From NCBI RefSeq assembly GCF_900107255.1, contig NZ_FNPH01000001.1, forward strand, positions 434,001 through 498,000: a stretch of 64,000 bases of DNA, in the 5' to 3' direction. Shown here one piece after another: positions 10,142-19,829 of the stretch (the stretch's first letter is position 1; each line of letters begins with the position of its first letter). Both the position numbers and the translations under genes were made by a program. This stretch comes from Micromonospora pattaloongensis (GTDB lineage Bacteria > Actinomycetota > Actinomycetes > Mycobacteriales > Micromonosporaceae). Below the pieces are notes generated by a model. The model saw only the letters and a program-made list of their open reading frames with translations. It was not told the DNA's origin and made no database searches.

Positions 10142-11095
10142 TCAGATCACCCGCGCGCCGGGGACGGGGCCGTGCGCCGTGCGCGCCTCGCGGCACACTC
10201 CGGCCGCGGCGAGCTCGGCCGCGATCCGGCCGCCGTGCGCCGCGTCGGCGGCCAGGAACACGCAGGTCGGGCCGGAGCCGGAGACGATGCCGGCGAGCGC
10301 GCCGGCGGCCTGGGCCACCTTGAGCACGTCGGCCAGCGCCGGGCGCAGCGCCAGCGCGGCGGCCTGCAGGTCGTTGCCGAGCGCCGCGCCGAGCACCGCC
10401 GGGTCGCGTTGCCGCAGCGCGGCGAGCAGGTCGTCGGCGGGGCCGAGCGGCGCCGGGGCGGCGGACTCGGCACGCAGCCGGTCGAGTTCGTGGTAGACGG
10501 CCGGGGTCGACAGGCCGCGCTCGGCGACCGCGACGACCCAGTGCCAGGTGGTGGGGCGGGCCAGCACCGGGCTGACGGACTCGCCGTGGCCGGTGCCGAG
10601 CGCGGTGCCGCCGTGCAGCAGGAAGGGCACGTCGGAGCCGAGTCCGGCCGCGATCTCGGCGAGTTCGTCGCGGCTGAGCCCGGTGCCCCAGAGCGCGTCG
10701 CAGGCCACCAGCGCGGCCGCGGCGTCGGCGCTGCCGCCGGCCAGCCCGCCGGCGAGCGGGATCTGCTTGCGCAGGTGCAGCCGGGCGTGCGCGGGGACCC
10801 GGGCGTGCGCGGCCAGCGCCCGCGCGGCGCGGATCACGAGGTTGGTCTCGTCGAGCGCGAGCTCGCCGGCCCCCTCCCCCTCCATCGTCAGGGTCAGGGT
10901 GTCGCCGCGGCGGGCGGTCAGCTCGTCGTAGATGGAGATCGCGTGGTACACGGTGTTGAGCTCGTGGTACCCGTCGGGACGCAGCGGTCCGACCCCGAGA
11001 TGCAAGTTGATCTTGGCCGGGACGCGGACCTTCACCGCGGATCCGGTACGACGGGTGCGGTCGTCATCGCCGTCCGGCCGCCATGCCTCGGTCAC
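10142..11095 (-). CDS. ispE: 4-diphosphocytidyl-2-C-methyl-D-erythritol kinase
   Basis: Phosphorylates CDP-methylerythritol in the MEP route to isoprenoid precursors. It is a GHMP kinase: substrate motif RVPAKINLHLGVG near the N-terminus, the ATP-binding loop PLAGGLAGGSADAAA, and the C-terminal SGSGPTCVF. The GTG at 11095 shares GTGA with the stop of the Uma2 gene and is preferred; a GTG at about 11035 (VKVRVPAKINL) would give the more usual length. 317 residues from the first. ksgA-ispE-ABC-F is the usual actinobacterial order, here split by the Uma2 gene. Confidence 0.93.
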   Translation of the reverse strand: MTEAWRPDGDDDRTRRTGSAVKVRVPAKINLHLGVGPLRPDGYHELNTVYHAISIYDELTARRGDTLTLTMEGEGAGELALDETNLVIRAARALAAHARVPAHARLHLRKQIPLAGGLAGGSADAAAALVACDALWGTGLSRDELAEIAAGLGSDVPFLLHGGTALGTGHGESVSPVLARPTTWHWVVAVAERGLSTPAVYHELDRLRAESAAPAPLGPADDLLAALRQRDPAVLGAALGNDLQAAALALRPALADVLKVAQAAGALAGIVSGSGPTCVFLAADAAHGGRIAAELAAAGVCREARTAHGPVPGARVI

Positions 11096-11679
11096 GGGGT
11101 GACGTCCCGGATCGGCAGCCGCAGCTCGAACGGCTTGGCCAGCACGAGCTCGTCGGCCGAGTCGGCGACGAGTTGGTAGCCGCCGTCGACCAGTTCGTAC
11201 GCGTAGATGTGCACCGGATCCTGTTCCACCCGCCAGAAGTGCCGGATGCCGGCGGCGGCGTATCCCACCGGCTTCTCCAACCGGTCGCGCCGCCGCGTGC
11301 TGGGCGAGACGACCTCCACCACGAGCGCCACCTGATCCGGCGTCGAGTAGTGGCTTTCGACGTTGATCGTCTCCCGATGGAGCAGCAGGACGTCGGGCTC
11401 GAAGGTCTGCACCGCGTCGATGAGCACGCCGGTCGCCACGCTCGGCCGGAACTCGAGCGGGGCGTGGCGCCGGAACCAGTGCCAGAGCAGGGAGCTGATC
11501 TCCTGGTGCCCGATGGTCGGGGACGGGACCACGATCATGACTCCATCCCGTAGCTCGACGCGGGGGGCGTCGTCCGGCAACGACAGCACGTCCTCGACGG
11601 TGTGGTTGGCGAGGCGCTGCCGCCGAAGGTCCGGGCCGGGCCACGGCTGGCGCTGGGGCGGGACCGCCTCTGCGCTCAT
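11092..11679 (-). CDS. Uma2-family (DUF820) restriction-endonuclease-like protein
   Basis: Member of the Uma2 family, which has the PD-(D/E)XK fold; biological role unknown and usually present in many copies in actinobacteria and cyanobacteria. The core is visible: VELRDGVMIVVPSPTIGHQ (about 50-70), then FEPDVLLLH and VALVVEVVSPSTRRRDRLEK (the D...E-V-x-S-P-S-T-x-x-x-D signature). The ATG at 11679 is preferred because GGGAGGTG lies seven bases upstream; 195 residues. Its stop overlaps the ispE start by four bases, so a probably mobile family is translationally coupled to an essential gene. Confidence 0.88.
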   Translation of the reverse strand: MSAEAVPPQRQPWPGPDLRRQRLANHTVEDVLSLPDDAPRVELRDGVMIVVPSPTIGHQEISSLLWHWFRRHAPLEFRPSVATGVLIDAVQTFEPDVLLLHRETINVESHYSTPDQVALVVEVVSPSTRRRDRLEKPVGYAAAGIRHFWRVEQDPVHIYAYELVDGGYQLVADSADELVLAKPFELRLPIRDVTP

Positions 11680-11744
11680 CGTGTTCACCTCCCTGGCCTC
11701 GTTCCCCACCTCTCACGGGCTGGGCCCGCGGATTACGCGCCAGC

Positions 11745-12608
11745 CTACTCGGCGCCGTCCGTGCCGCTCGGAGCCGCCGCGGCGATCGCGGCGAACTGCG
11801 CGACGGTGAGCGCCTCACCGCGGGCGCCGGGGTCGACGCCCGCGGCGACGAGCGCGGCGGCCGCGCGGTCGGCGCCGCCGGCCCAGCCGGCCAGCGCGGC
11901 GCGCAGCGTCTTGCGGCGCTGCGCGAAGGCGGCGTCCACGACCGCGAAAACCCGCTCCCGCGGCACCTCCGGGCGGGGCGGTTCGCGTCGGGTGAAGGCG
12001 ACCAGGCCCGAGTCGACGTTCGGCACCGGCCAGAAGACGTTCGGCGGCACCCGGCCGGCGGGACGGGCGGCGGCGTACCAGGCCAGCTTCACCGACGGCA
12101 CCCCGTAGATCTTGGTGCCGGGGCCGGCGGTGAGCCGGTCGGCGACCTCCTTCTGCACCATCACCAGACCGTGTCGCAGCCCCGGCAGCTCGGCGAGCAG
12201 GTGCAGCACCACCGGCACGGCGACGTTGTACGGCAGGTTCGCCACCAGCGCGGTGGGGGGTGGGTCACCCAGCTCGGCCGCGGTGACCCGCAGCGCGTCG
12301 GCGTGGTGCACGGTGAGCCGCTCCGCGCCGGGGCGCCCGGCGGCGGTCTGCGGCAGCGCGGTCGCCAGCGCCGCGTCGATCTCGACGGCGTGCACGTGCC
12401 GCGCGGCGGGCAGCAGGCCGAGCGTGAGCGAGCCGAGTCCCGGACCGACCTCGACCACCACGTCGTCCGGGTCGAGGTTGGCGGCGGTCACGATCCGGCG
12501 CACGGTGTTGGGGTCGTGCACGAAGTTCTGGCCGAGCCGTTTCGTCGGGGCGACGCCGAGCCGGGCGGCGAGTTCCCGGATCTCCGCCGGGCCGAGGAGA
12601 TCGGTCAC
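11745..12608 (-). CDS. rsmA: 16S rRNA (adenine1518-N6/adenine1519-N6) dimethyltransferase
   Basis: KsgA/RsmA dimethylates two adjacent adenines in helix 45 of 16S rRNA during 30S assembly; loss gives kasugamycin resistance. Motifs: [10 protein letters not shown] (about 22-31), SAM-binding [13 protein letters not shown], acidic VEID, and the catalytic [10 protein letters not shown]. 287 residues, GTG start at 12608, 25 bases after tatD. In many actinobacteria an rpf resuscitation factor gene lies between tatD and ksgA; here it is absent. Confidence 0.96.
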   Translation of the reverse strand: MTDLLGPAEIRELAARLGVAPTKRLGQNFVHDPNTVRRIVTAANLDPDDVVVEVGPGLGSLTLGLLPAARHVHAVEIDAALATALPQTAAGRPGAERLTVHHADALRVTAAELGDPPPTALVANLPYNVAVPVVLHLLAELPGLRHGLVMVQKEVADRLTAGPGTKIYGVPSVKLAWYAAARPAGRVPPNVFWPVPNVDSGLVAFTRREPPRPEVPRERVFAVVDAAFAQRRKTLRAALAGWAGGADRAAAALVAAGVDPGARGEALTVAQFAAIAAAAPSGTDGAE

Positions 12609-12633
12609 GGAGACAGAGCGTACGTGTCGGCGC

Positions 12634-13521
12634 CTACCACGGGCCGAAGACCCGCTCGCCGTTGTCCGAGATCGCCGCGCAGAGCTCGTCCACTCCGCGC
12701 CCGGTCGTCTCGGCCAGCGCCCGGACGGTCAGCGGGATCAGGTACGACGCGTTCGGCCGTCCCCGGTGCGGCGTCGGCGTCAGGTAGGGCGCGTCGGTCT
12801 CGACCAGCATCAGCTCCGGCGGGGTCACCTTCGCGGCCTCGCGCAGCCCGGCGGCGCTGGCGAACGTCACCGTGCCGGCGAAGCTGAGCAGGTAGCCGCG
12901 GTCGACGCACTCGGTGGCAAACTCGGCGTCGCCGGAGAAGCAGTGCAGCACCACGGTCTCCGGCGCGCCCTCGTCGTCGAGGATGCGCAGCACCTCGGCG
13001 TGGGCGTCGCGGTCGTGGATCACCAGCGGCTTGCCGTACCGCTTCGCGATCGCGATGTGGGCGCGGAAGCTGGCCTCCTGCGCCGCCCGGCCGTCCTCGC
13101 CGGTGCGGAAGAAGTCCATGCCGGTCTCGCCGATGCCGCGGACCCGCTCCTGCGCGGCGAGCGCCTCGATGCCGCGCAGCGCCTCGTCCAGGTCCGGTAG
13201 CCGCGGCGCGTCATTGGGATGCAGCGCGACGGTGGCGACCACCGCGGGGTGGCGGGTGGCCAGTTCCGCACCCCACTGCGAGGAGGGCAGGTCGACGCCG
13301 ACCTGCACCAGCCGGTTGACGCCGACCTCGGCGGCGATCGCGATCACCCGGGCGACCGGGTCGTCGATGGTCGCCGGCCCGGGCGCGCCCGCCTCGGAGA
13401 CGGTGATGTCGAGGTGGGTGTGGCTGTCGATCACCGGGAGCGGGAGCGGCTCGGGCGCGGGCGGGAACTCCCCGGCGCGGCGGGCGGCCCGCTCGCGGCG
13501 GGTCTCGGCGTTTTCAGTCAT
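12634..13521 (-). CDS. tatD: TatD-family metal-dependent DNase
   Basis: Cytosolic 3'-5' DNA exonuclease of the amidohydrolase fold, linked to repair of oxidative damage. Metal ligands are all present: IDSHTHLD (about 31-38), [24 protein letters not shown] and [10 protein letters not shown]. The frame is open far upstream, but the ATG at 13521 ([15 protein letters not shown]) is the natural start, giving 295 residues with a charged 28-residue lead. It sits between metG/HEAT and ksgA, as in M. tuberculosis (metG-tatD). Confidence 0.95.
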   Translation of the reverse strand: MTENAETRRERAARRAGEFPPAPEPLPLPVIDSHTHLDITVSEAGAPGPATIDDPVARVIAIAAEVGVNRLVQVGVDLPSSQWGAELATRHPAVVATVALHPNDAPRLPDLDEALRGIEALAAQERVRGIGETGMDFFRTGEDGRAAQEASFRAHIAIAKRYGKPLVIHDRDAHAEVLRILDDEGAPETVVLHCFSGDAEFATECVDRGYLLSFAGTVTFASAAGLREAAKVTPPELMLVETDAPYLTPTPHRGRPNASYLIPLTVRALAETTGRGVDELCAAISDNGERVFGPW

Positions 13522-13544
13522 CGCCGCCAGGATCACATATCCGC

Positions 13545-15581
13545 TCAGGCGAGCTCGCCGGGGGCGATCCGGGCCAGCGCGATCCGGGCCAGCCGCTGAC
13601 AGCTCTCGTCCCGGATCACCCCGAGGTCGCCGCCGCACTGCGGGATCCGCCGCTCGCTGAAGGCCATCGGCCGCAGCACCGGCACGAGCTCCGCGACGGG
13701 CGCCCCGGTCCACGCCAGCGCCTCGATCGCCCGTACCCCGGTCTCGTCGGGGCCGGCCGCGGCGGTGAGCGTGGCGCGCACCGCGCCACCGGCGGCGCCG
13801 GCCGCCAGCAGCGCGCGGGCCGCGGCGACCCGGGTGCGGCAGTCGACGGTGTCGGCGTCGAGCAGCGGCGCGAGCTCCGCGGCGAGCGGCGCGGCGGCCC
13901 GGCCGAGCTGCTCCGCGGCGTCGGCGGCCAGGTACGCGCCGGGGTCCGGCCGGGACATCAGCCCCCGCAGCGCGGCGAGCGTGGCGTCGGCGTCGCCGGT
14001 GATCCGCCACAGCGCCACGGCGGCCGCGGCCCGCACGGCGGGGAACTCGTGCAGGAGCAGCCCGCGCAGGTACGGCACGGCCGGCTCGGCGCGCGGGCCG
14101 AGGCGGCCGAGCACGCCGGGCAGGCCACCGGGCCACGCCGCCCACCCCACGTCGCCGGTCAGCGCGAGCAGCGGCTCGGCCAGCGCGGCGACGGGCTCGC
14201 CCCACGCCTGCAGGCCGGAGACCACGGCGATCAGACGGCCGTGGTCGCGGGTCGTGGCCAGCGCGCGGGCCACCTCGCCAACGAGTTCGTCGGCGTACCC
14301 GGCCAGCCCGGCGAGCGACTCCGCCAGCCAGGCGCTCTCGTCGGGGCCGGTGAGCGCCCGCGCCACGGCGGGCACGCTGCGGGGGTCGCCGCGCCGGGCC
14401 AGGCCGTACCGGGCACTGGCCGAGACCGTGGGCCAGGCGTCCACCCGGTCGGGGTCGGCCGGCTCGTCGAGCAGTGTGACCAGCAGGTCGCTGACCAGCG
14501 CGGTGGCCTGGCCGGCGAGCGCGATGGTGTGGACGGCGTGCTGCCGCACCCGTGCGGACGGGTCGGCGACGAGGTCGGCGAGAACGGCGACGACCGGCCC
14601 GGGCGCGGCCCGCCACCGGCGCATGACCTCCTCGCCCGCGCAGATCGCGTCGTCGCGCCGGCCGGCGTCGGCGGCGCGGATGCCGGCGCTGACCAGGTCG
14701 ACGGCGAAGGCCCGGTCGTCGGGGTGGGCCGAGCGCAGCAGCTGCTCCGGCCCGCACTCCGCCCACGGGAACGCGTCGGTCAGACCGGGCGGCAGCTGCC
14801 GGGCGGCCGCCTCCAGCACCGGGCGGGTCCGGCGGGTGTCCGGCGCCAGCCAGCCGGCGGCGACCGCGGCGGCGGTCTGCACGAGCGCGTCCTCCGGTTC
14901 GGTGAGCCGGCCGTCCAGCCAGGCGGCCAGCCCGACCCCGTCACCGGCCGCGGTGGTCGGGGCGTCCCGGTGCAGCGCCGCCACCGCCAGCACCATGCTG
15001 GCGTGCGGCACCGGGTCCGTCTCCCGGTCGGCCGCGCGCACCAGCGCGGCAACGCTCGCGGCCGCGTGTTCGGGCAGCCCGGCCAGCAGCCGGGCCACGA
15101 CCGCCCGGGTCGTCGGGTCCTCGCCGATCAGCAGGCGGTGCAGGCCCTGCAGGTGCTCCCCGAGCAGCTCACGCACGACCGGCAGCAGTGGGTCGACCTC
15201 GGTGGGGGGCCCGGCGTACCCCCGGTCCGTCTCGGCCCGCAGGTCCCGCTCGCCGGGCGGCGGGACGAGCCGGGCGAGCATCCGCAACACCGGGACCGGC
15301 CAGGGCGTCAGGTCGCCCTCCACCATCTCGATCAACAGCGGCAGGGTGGGGTGCACCGCCGAGCGCAGCACCCCTTCCCCGCCGCCGAGCTCGTAGCCGA
15401 GCTGGTCGAGCGCCTCCCGGGCCTCGGTCTCGCCCGCCGAACCCACCTGTCGGATCAGCTCGGCGATGTCGCCGGCCCCGCCGGCGGCGGGCCCGAGGTG
15501 CCGCCACGGGTCTTCACGCGCTCCTGCGTCCACTGCTCGTATTTTTCCCCGGCGGACCGGTCCGCGTGCCGGCTTCGTCAC
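13545..15581 (-). CDS. HEAT-repeat protein
   Basis: No enzymatic motif. The 678-residue protein is built of about 12-14 alpha-helical HEAT/PBS-lyase-type repeats rich in Ala, Leu and Arg, e.g. SARVRQHAVHTIALAGQA, EFPAVRAAAAVALWRITGD and DCRTRVAAARALLAAG. Such arrays serve as protein-binding scaffolds. GTG at 15581 has GGCGGAG upstream; a GTG at 15533 is possible. It is inserted between metG and tatD on the same strand, 23 bases before tatD, so it may be cotranscribed. Partner unknown. Confidence 0.75.
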   Translation of the reverse strand: MTKPARGPVRRGKIRAVDAGAREDPWRHLGPAAGGAGDIAELIRQVGSAGETEAREALDQLGYELGGGEGVLRSAVHPTLPLLIEMVEGDLTPWPVPVLRMLARLVPPPGERDLRAETDRGYAGPPTEVDPLLPVVRELLGEHLQGLHRLLIGEDPTTRAVVARLLAGLPEHAAASVAALVRAADRETDPVPHASMVLAVAALHRDAPTTAAGDGVGLAAWLDGRLTEPEDALVQTAAAVAAGWLAPDTRRTRPVLEAAARQLPPGLTDAFPWAECGPEQLLRSAHPDDRAFAVDLVSAGIRAADAGRRDDAICAGEEVMRRWRAAPGPVVAVLADLVADPSARVRQHAVHTIALAGQATALVSDLLVTLLDEPADPDRVDAWPTVSASARYGLARRGDPRSVPAVARALTGPDESAWLAESLAGLAGYADELVGEVARALATTRDHGRLIAVVSGLQAWGEPVAALAEPLLALTGDVGWAAWPGGLPGVLGRLGPRAEPAVPYLRGLLLHEFPAVRAAAAVALWRITGDADATLAALRGLMSRPDPGAYLAADAAEQLGRAAAPLAAELAPLLDADTVDCRTRVAAARALLAAGAAGGAVRATLTAAAGPDETGVRAIEALAWTGAPVAELVPVLRPMAFSERRIPQCGGDLGVIRDESCQRLARIALARIAPGELA

Positions 15582-15627
15582 GCTCCGCCAAAGTCGCGAC
15601 TGCCGGGGCGCCGCTACGAACGCGGGG

Positions 15628-17430
15628 TCAGGCGCCGAGCCGTTCCAGCTCCTCGTCGACGATCGACGGGTCGAGTTTGCGGAAGACCGGCTTCGGCGGG
15701 GCGAGCGGTCGGCCCACCTCGACCGGCACGGACTCCCACCGCGCCCCGACGGAGTAGTCGCCGGTGAGCACCGGGTACGCCGGGCCGCCGTCGAGATCCT
15801 CGACCTCGACGATCTGCGGCATCGGGGCGTGCACCCCGGTACCGCCGAGCTGCTCGTGCACCTTCTGGGCCGAGTGCGGCAGGAACGGGGTGAGCAGCGT
15901 GTTGAGGTCGCTGACCGCCTGGAGCGCGACGTGCAGGATGGTGCCCATCCGGGGCTTCTCGTCCTCGCCCTTGAGCTTCCACGGCGTCTGGTCGGAGAGG
16001 TACTTGTTCGCCTCCGCGACCGCCCGCATCGCCTCCGCGATCGCCGCCTTCTGGCGGTGCTTGGAGATCAGGTCGCCGACGGTGGCGAAGGCGGCGCGGA
16101 CGGTGTCCAGCAGCGCCCGGTCGGCGTCGGTCAGCCCGGCCGGGTCGACCGGCGGGATCGCGCCGAAGTTCTTGGCCGCCATCGAGATCGACCGGTTGAC
16201 GAGGTTGCCCCAGCCGGCGACGAGCTCGTCGTTGTTGCGGCGCAGGAACTCGGCCCAGGTGAAGTCGGTGTCGTTGCTCTCCGGGCCGGCGGCCGCGATG
16301 AAGTACCGCAGGGCGTCGGCGTCGTACCGGGCGAGGAAGTCGCGTACGTAGATCACGACGCGGCGGGAGGAAGAGAACTTCCGCCCCTCCATCGTCAGGT
16401 ACTCGCTGGAGACCACCTCGGTGGGGAGGTTGAGCCGCCCGAGGTCGCCCGGGTCGCCGTCGCGGTCGCCCTCGCCGGAGTAGCCGAGCAGCAGCGCCGG
16501 CCAGATCACCGAGTGGAAGACGATGTTGTCCTTGCCCATGAAGTAGTAGCCGCGCGCGTCCTTGCCCTCCGCGTCGGCGGCCCACCAGCGCCGCCAGGCG
16601 TCCGGGTCGCCGGAGCGGCGCGCCCACTCGATCGAGGCGGAAAGGTAGCCGATGACCGCGTCGAACCAGACGTAGATCCGCTTGTCGGCGCGGTCGCGCC
16701 AGCCCTCCAGCGGGATCGGCACGCCCCACTCCAGGTCGCGGGTGATGGCCCGCGGCTGCAGGTCGTCCAGGAGGTTCTTGGAGAAGCGCAGCACGTTCGG
16801 CCGCCACCCCTCGCGGGTGTCGAGCCACCGGCCCAGCGCCTCGGCGAGCGCCGGCAGGTCGAGGAAGAAGTGCTCGGTCTCGACGAACTGCGGCGTCTCC
16901 CCGTTGATCTTCGACCGCGGGTTGACCAGGTCGACGGGGTCGAGCTGGTTGCCGCAGTTGTCGCACTGGTCGCCGCGCGCGCCGTCGTAGCCGCAGATCG
17001 GGCAGGTGCCCTCGATGTAGCGGTCCGGCAGGGTGCGGCCGGTCGACGGGGAGATCGCGCCGAGCGTGGTCTTGGCGACGATGTAGCCGTTGCGGTGCAG
17101 CCCCTCGAAGACGTCCTGCACCACCGCGTAGTGGTTGCGGGTCGTGGTGCGGGTGAACAGGTCGTACGAGAGCCCGAGCCCGGCCAGGTCCTCGACGATC
17201 ACCCGGTTGTAGCGGTCCGCCAGCTCGCGCGGGGTGACCCCCTCGTTGTCCGCCTGCACCTGGATCGGCGTCCCGTGCTCGTCGGTGCCGGAGACCATGA
17301 GCACGTCGTGGCCCGCCATCCGCATGTACCGGCTGAACACGTCGGAGGGGACGCCGAAGCCGGAGACGTGGCCGATGTGGCGTGGGCCATTGGCGTACGG
17401 CCAGGCGACCGCCGCGAGAACGTGACTCAT
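15628..17430 (-). CDS. metG: Methionyl-tRNA synthetase
   Basis: Charges tRNA-Met. Class I synthetase: HIGH-like [12 protein letters not shown] near residue 17, a zinc knuckle with four Cys (CPICGY then CDNCG, about 140-160), the KFSSSR form of the KMSKS loop, and an anticodon-binding helical domain. The 600 residues fit the E. coli-like class lacking the C-terminal tRNA-binding EMAP domain. The ATG at 17430 ([15 protein letters not shown]) is preferred over a TTG nine bases upstream. Confidence 0.96.
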   Translation of the reverse strand: MSHVLAAVAWPYANGPRHIGHVSGFGVPSDVFSRYMRMAGHDVLMVSGTDEHGTPIQVQADNEGVTPRELADRYNRVIVEDLAGLGLSYDLFTRTTTRNHYAVVQDVFEGLHRNGYIVAKTTLGAISPSTGRTLPDRYIEGTCPICGYDGARGDQCDNCGNQLDPVDLVNPRSKINGETPQFVETEHFFLDLPALAEALGRWLDTREGWRPNVLRFSKNLLDDLQPRAITRDLEWGVPIPLEGWRDRADKRIYVWFDAVIGYLSASIEWARRSGDPDAWRRWWAADAEGKDARGYYFMGKDNIVFHSVIWPALLLGYSGEGDRDGDPGDLGRLNLPTEVVSSEYLTMEGRKFSSSRRVVIYVRDFLARYDADALRYFIAAAGPESNDTDFTWAEFLRRNNDELVAGWGNLVNRSISMAAKNFGAIPPVDPAGLTDADRALLDTVRAAFATVGDLISKHRQKAAIAEAMRAVAEANKYLSDQTPWKLKGEDEKPRMGTILHVALQAVSDLNTLLTPFLPHSAQKVHEQLGGTGVHAPMPQIVEVEDLDGGPAYPVLTGDYSVGARWESVPVEVGRPLAPPKPVFRKLDPSIVDEELERLGA

Positions 17431-17582
17431 GGGGCCCAAGCCTAGTGACCGTCGCCGGCCGGCTGCGAACGGATAGTCACCGCGTCCCGGCTGACGGCAT
17501 GGACAGGCGGTTCACCCGATTTGTCGCTCGACACGCAGCTCACCTGCGCGGCGATCCGGGACAAGCGTTGTCCAATGAGGGC

Positions 17583-18848
17583 GTGAGCGGCGAATCAGGT
17601 GATCTGCAGCGACCCCACGGCGGCGGCGACCGCCTTCCGGCCGGGGCCGCGGGCGGCCCGCGCCGCGACCGCCCGATCGGCGCCGCCAGCCCGTGGACGG
17701 CCGGGCGGGACCCGGCGTGGTGGGCCGAGGATTCGGCGACGCCGGCGAGCACCTCGACCCCGCGGTGGCGGGCCGACGCCCGCGTCGGCGGGCCGGGGGC
17801 GAGCCCCGCCGCGACGGGACCCGCGCCGCGCCCGACCGACGCCGCGACCGACGAACTGCCGGCCGTCGCCGCCACCCCGGACGAGCTGCCGCGGTTGTCG
17901 CGGAGCACCGACGAGTTCCCGCGGGTGCCCGCGAACACCGACGAACTGCCGCGGGTACCCGCGAACACCGACGAACTGCCGCGCGTATCCGCGAGCACGG
18001 ACGAACTGCCGCGCGTACCCGCGAACACCGATGAACTGCCGCGCGTGGCCGCGGGGCGCGACCGCACCCGCGCGCGGCACGCCGCCGCGGAGAACCCGCC
18101 GGTCGCGCCCGAGGCGGCGGTGAAGGCGAAGAACCCTCCCGCGGTCACCACCGACACCCCGACCCCCGCCGAAGCGACGGCCGAGGCGGAGCCGGCGACG
18201 GCCCCGGGCGAGGCCGCGGCGTTCTGGCTGCCCGTGGAGGAGGTCAGCCGGGACGGCAGCGGCTGGCCGGCGCAGCGCATGCGGGGCGGACGCGGGCCGG
18301 GGCGCCGGCCGCACGGCGAGGCGCCACCGACCCGGCCCCGCAAGCCACCCAAGCCGCCCCGCAGCCCGGCCGTCGGGCTGGTCTCGCTGGTGCTGCTCTC
18401 GCTGCTCGCGGCCTTCTTCGCCTGGGTCAGCGCCGAGCCGCTCTGGCTCGCGGTCGGGCACGGCAGGTCCGGCAACGCCACGGTCAGCCGCTGCACGGGC
18501 GACGGGGTGCAGCAGCGCTGCGTCGGCACGTTCACCGCGAACGGCGGCGGCTTCACCACCGAGCGCGTGCCGCTGCTCGGGATTCACGAGCGGCAGCGCG
18601 CCGAAGGGACGCAGGTCGCGGCGCGGATGGTCGACGCCGGTGGCCGCGGCGCCTACGTGGGGTCGGGGGTGACGCTGCACCTGCGGTGGGCGCTCGGGCT
18701 GGCGCTCGTGCTGCTCTGCGGCGCGGGCATCGTGTGGGGCACGGGAGCGCTGCGGCTGCTGGAGCCCCGGTCGCGACGGCGGGCGACGGCCGTCGCCCTG
18801 ACCGGCCCGCTGCTGATGGCGGCGGCCTTCTTCGCGGCGGCCTTCTGA
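17583..18848 (+). CDS. Membrane protein with decapeptide repeats
   Basis: Unknown function. The GTG at 17583 (VSGESGDLQR) starts a 421-residue protein. The long N-terminal half is disordered, Ala/Pro/Arg/Asp-rich, and carries seven tandem 10-residue units of the type DELPRVPANT (about residues 90-159). A Pro/Arg-rich stretch leads to a transmembrane helix (about 261-280), a small extracytoplasmic domain with two Cys (RCTGDGVQQRC) and two further C-terminal helices. This layout suggests cytoplasmic disordered tail, membrane anchor and exported domain. It faces metG divergently. Orthologues in related genera probably vary in repeat number. Confidence 0.7.
   Translation: MSGESGDLQRPHGGGDRLPAGAAGGPRRDRPIGAASPWTAGRDPAWWAEDSATPASTSTPRWRADARVGGPGASPAATGPAPRPTDAATDELPAVAATPDELPRLSRSTDEFPRVPANTDELPRVPANTDELPRVSASTDELPRVPANTDELPRVAAGRDRTRARHAAAENPPVAPEAAVKAKNPPAVTTDTPTPAEATAEAEPATAPGEAAAFWLPVEEVSRDGSGWPAQRMRGGRGPGRRPHGEAPPTRPRKPPKPPRSPAVGLVSLVLLSLLAAFFAWVSAEPLWLAVGHGRSGNATVSRCTGDGVQQRCVGTFTANGGGFTTERVPLLGIHERQRAEGTQVAARMVDAGGRGAYVGSGVTLHLRWALGLALVLLCGAGIVWGTGALRLLEPRSRRRATAVALTGPLLMAAAFFAAAF
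17850..18059 (+). repeat. Seven tandem 30-bp units
   Basis: Seven direct repeats of 30 bases encoding DELPRVPANT-like decapeptides. The first (17850-17879) is degenerate; units from 17910 onward are close to identical, e.g. two consecutive copies at 17910-17969. The near-identical internal units suggest recent slippage or recombination and possible length variation between strains. Confidence 0.9.
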
Positions 18849-18887
18849 CCGCGCCGGCCGCGTCGACCTGACCCCCGGTCGGGTTCG

Positions 18888-19745
18888 TCAGCGCGGCTCG
18901 GCGTGGACCACCTCGTACACCTCGCGTCGGCGCAGGCCGTACCCGCTGGCCACCGCGGCGATCGCGTCCCGCCGCGACGCGCCGGCGGCCTCCCGCTCCG
19001 CCACCTCGGCGCGCAGCTGGTCGTCCGCCGGCCGCACGGCCGGCGTCGCCGGCGCGCCCCCGACGACGAGCGTGATCTCACCGCGCGGGTCACCGCCCGC
19101 CGCCCAGGCCGCGAGCTCGGCGAGGGGCCTCCGCAGCACCTCCTCGTACGTCTTGGTGAGCTCCCGGCACAGCGCCGCCGGCCGGTCCGCGCCGAACGCC
19201 TCCGCGAGATCCGCGAGCGCCCCGGCCACCCGGTGCGGCGACTCGAAGAAGACCAGGGTCCGCTGCTCGGCCGCGAGCTCGCGCAGCCGGGAGCGGCGGG
19301 CGCCGCCCGACCGGGGTAGGAAGCCCTCGAAACAGAACCGGTCGCAGGGCAGTCCGGAGAGGGCGAGCGCCGTGGTGACGGCGCTCGGACCCGGCGCGGC
19401 GGTGACCGGTGCCCCGGCGTCGAGGGTGGCCCGCACCAGCCGGTATCCCGGGTCGGAGACGCTGGGCATGCCACCGTCGGTGACCAGCGCGACGACGGCG
19501 CCGCCGGCGATCGCGTCGACCAGGTCGGGGGTACGCCGCTCCTCGTTGCCCTCGAAGTAGGAGACGATCCGCGCGGTGAGCGTGATGTCGAGGTCGCGGG
19601 CGAGCCGGGCGAGCCGGCGGGTGTCCTCGGCGGCGATCACGTCCGCGGCGGCGAGGGTCTCCCGCAGCCGGGTCGACGCGTCCCCGGGATTACCGAGAGG
19701 GGCGCCAACCAGGATCAAACGCCCAGTATCCGACTTTTCACCCAC
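18888..19745 (-). CDS. rsmI: 16S rRNA (cytidine1402-2'-O)-methyltransferase
   Basis: RsmI methylates the ribose of C1402 in the decoding site of 16S rRNA. Tetrapyrrole-methylase fold with LVGAPLGNPGD (about 12-22), AEDTRRLARLA, DGGMPSVSDPG and PGPSAVTTALALSG. 285 residues. The GTG at 19745 is chosen since GGGAGAGG lies seven bases before it; an ATG at 19772 has no ribosome site. The divergent pairing with pmt is conserved in actinobacteria (Rv1003/Rv1002c in M. tuberculosis). Confidence 0.95.
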   Translation of the reverse strand: MGEKSDTGRLILVGAPLGNPGDASTRLRETLAAADVIAAEDTRRLARLARDLDITLTARIVSYFEGNEERRTPDLVDAIAGGAVVALVTDGGMPSVSDPGYRLVRATLDAGAPVTAAPGPSAVTTALALSGLPCDRFCFEGFLPRSGGARRSRLRELAAEQRTLVFFESPHRVAGALADLAEAFGADRPAALCRELTKTYEEVLRRPLAELAAWAAGGDPRGEITLVVGGAPATPAVRPADDQLRAEVAEREAAGASRRDAIAAVASGYGLRRREVYEVVHAEPR

Positions 19746-19829
19746 AGTTCGCCCTCTCCCATCGACACCCATGAGCGCCACCGGCGCGCGTAGCCCCCGT
19801 TCGGCGTCCCCGCAGCCTACGATCGCGGG

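Noticed and set aside
17850-18059. CRISPR array
   Set aside because: The 30-base units are contiguous without spacers and are in frame with a coding region; no cas genes.
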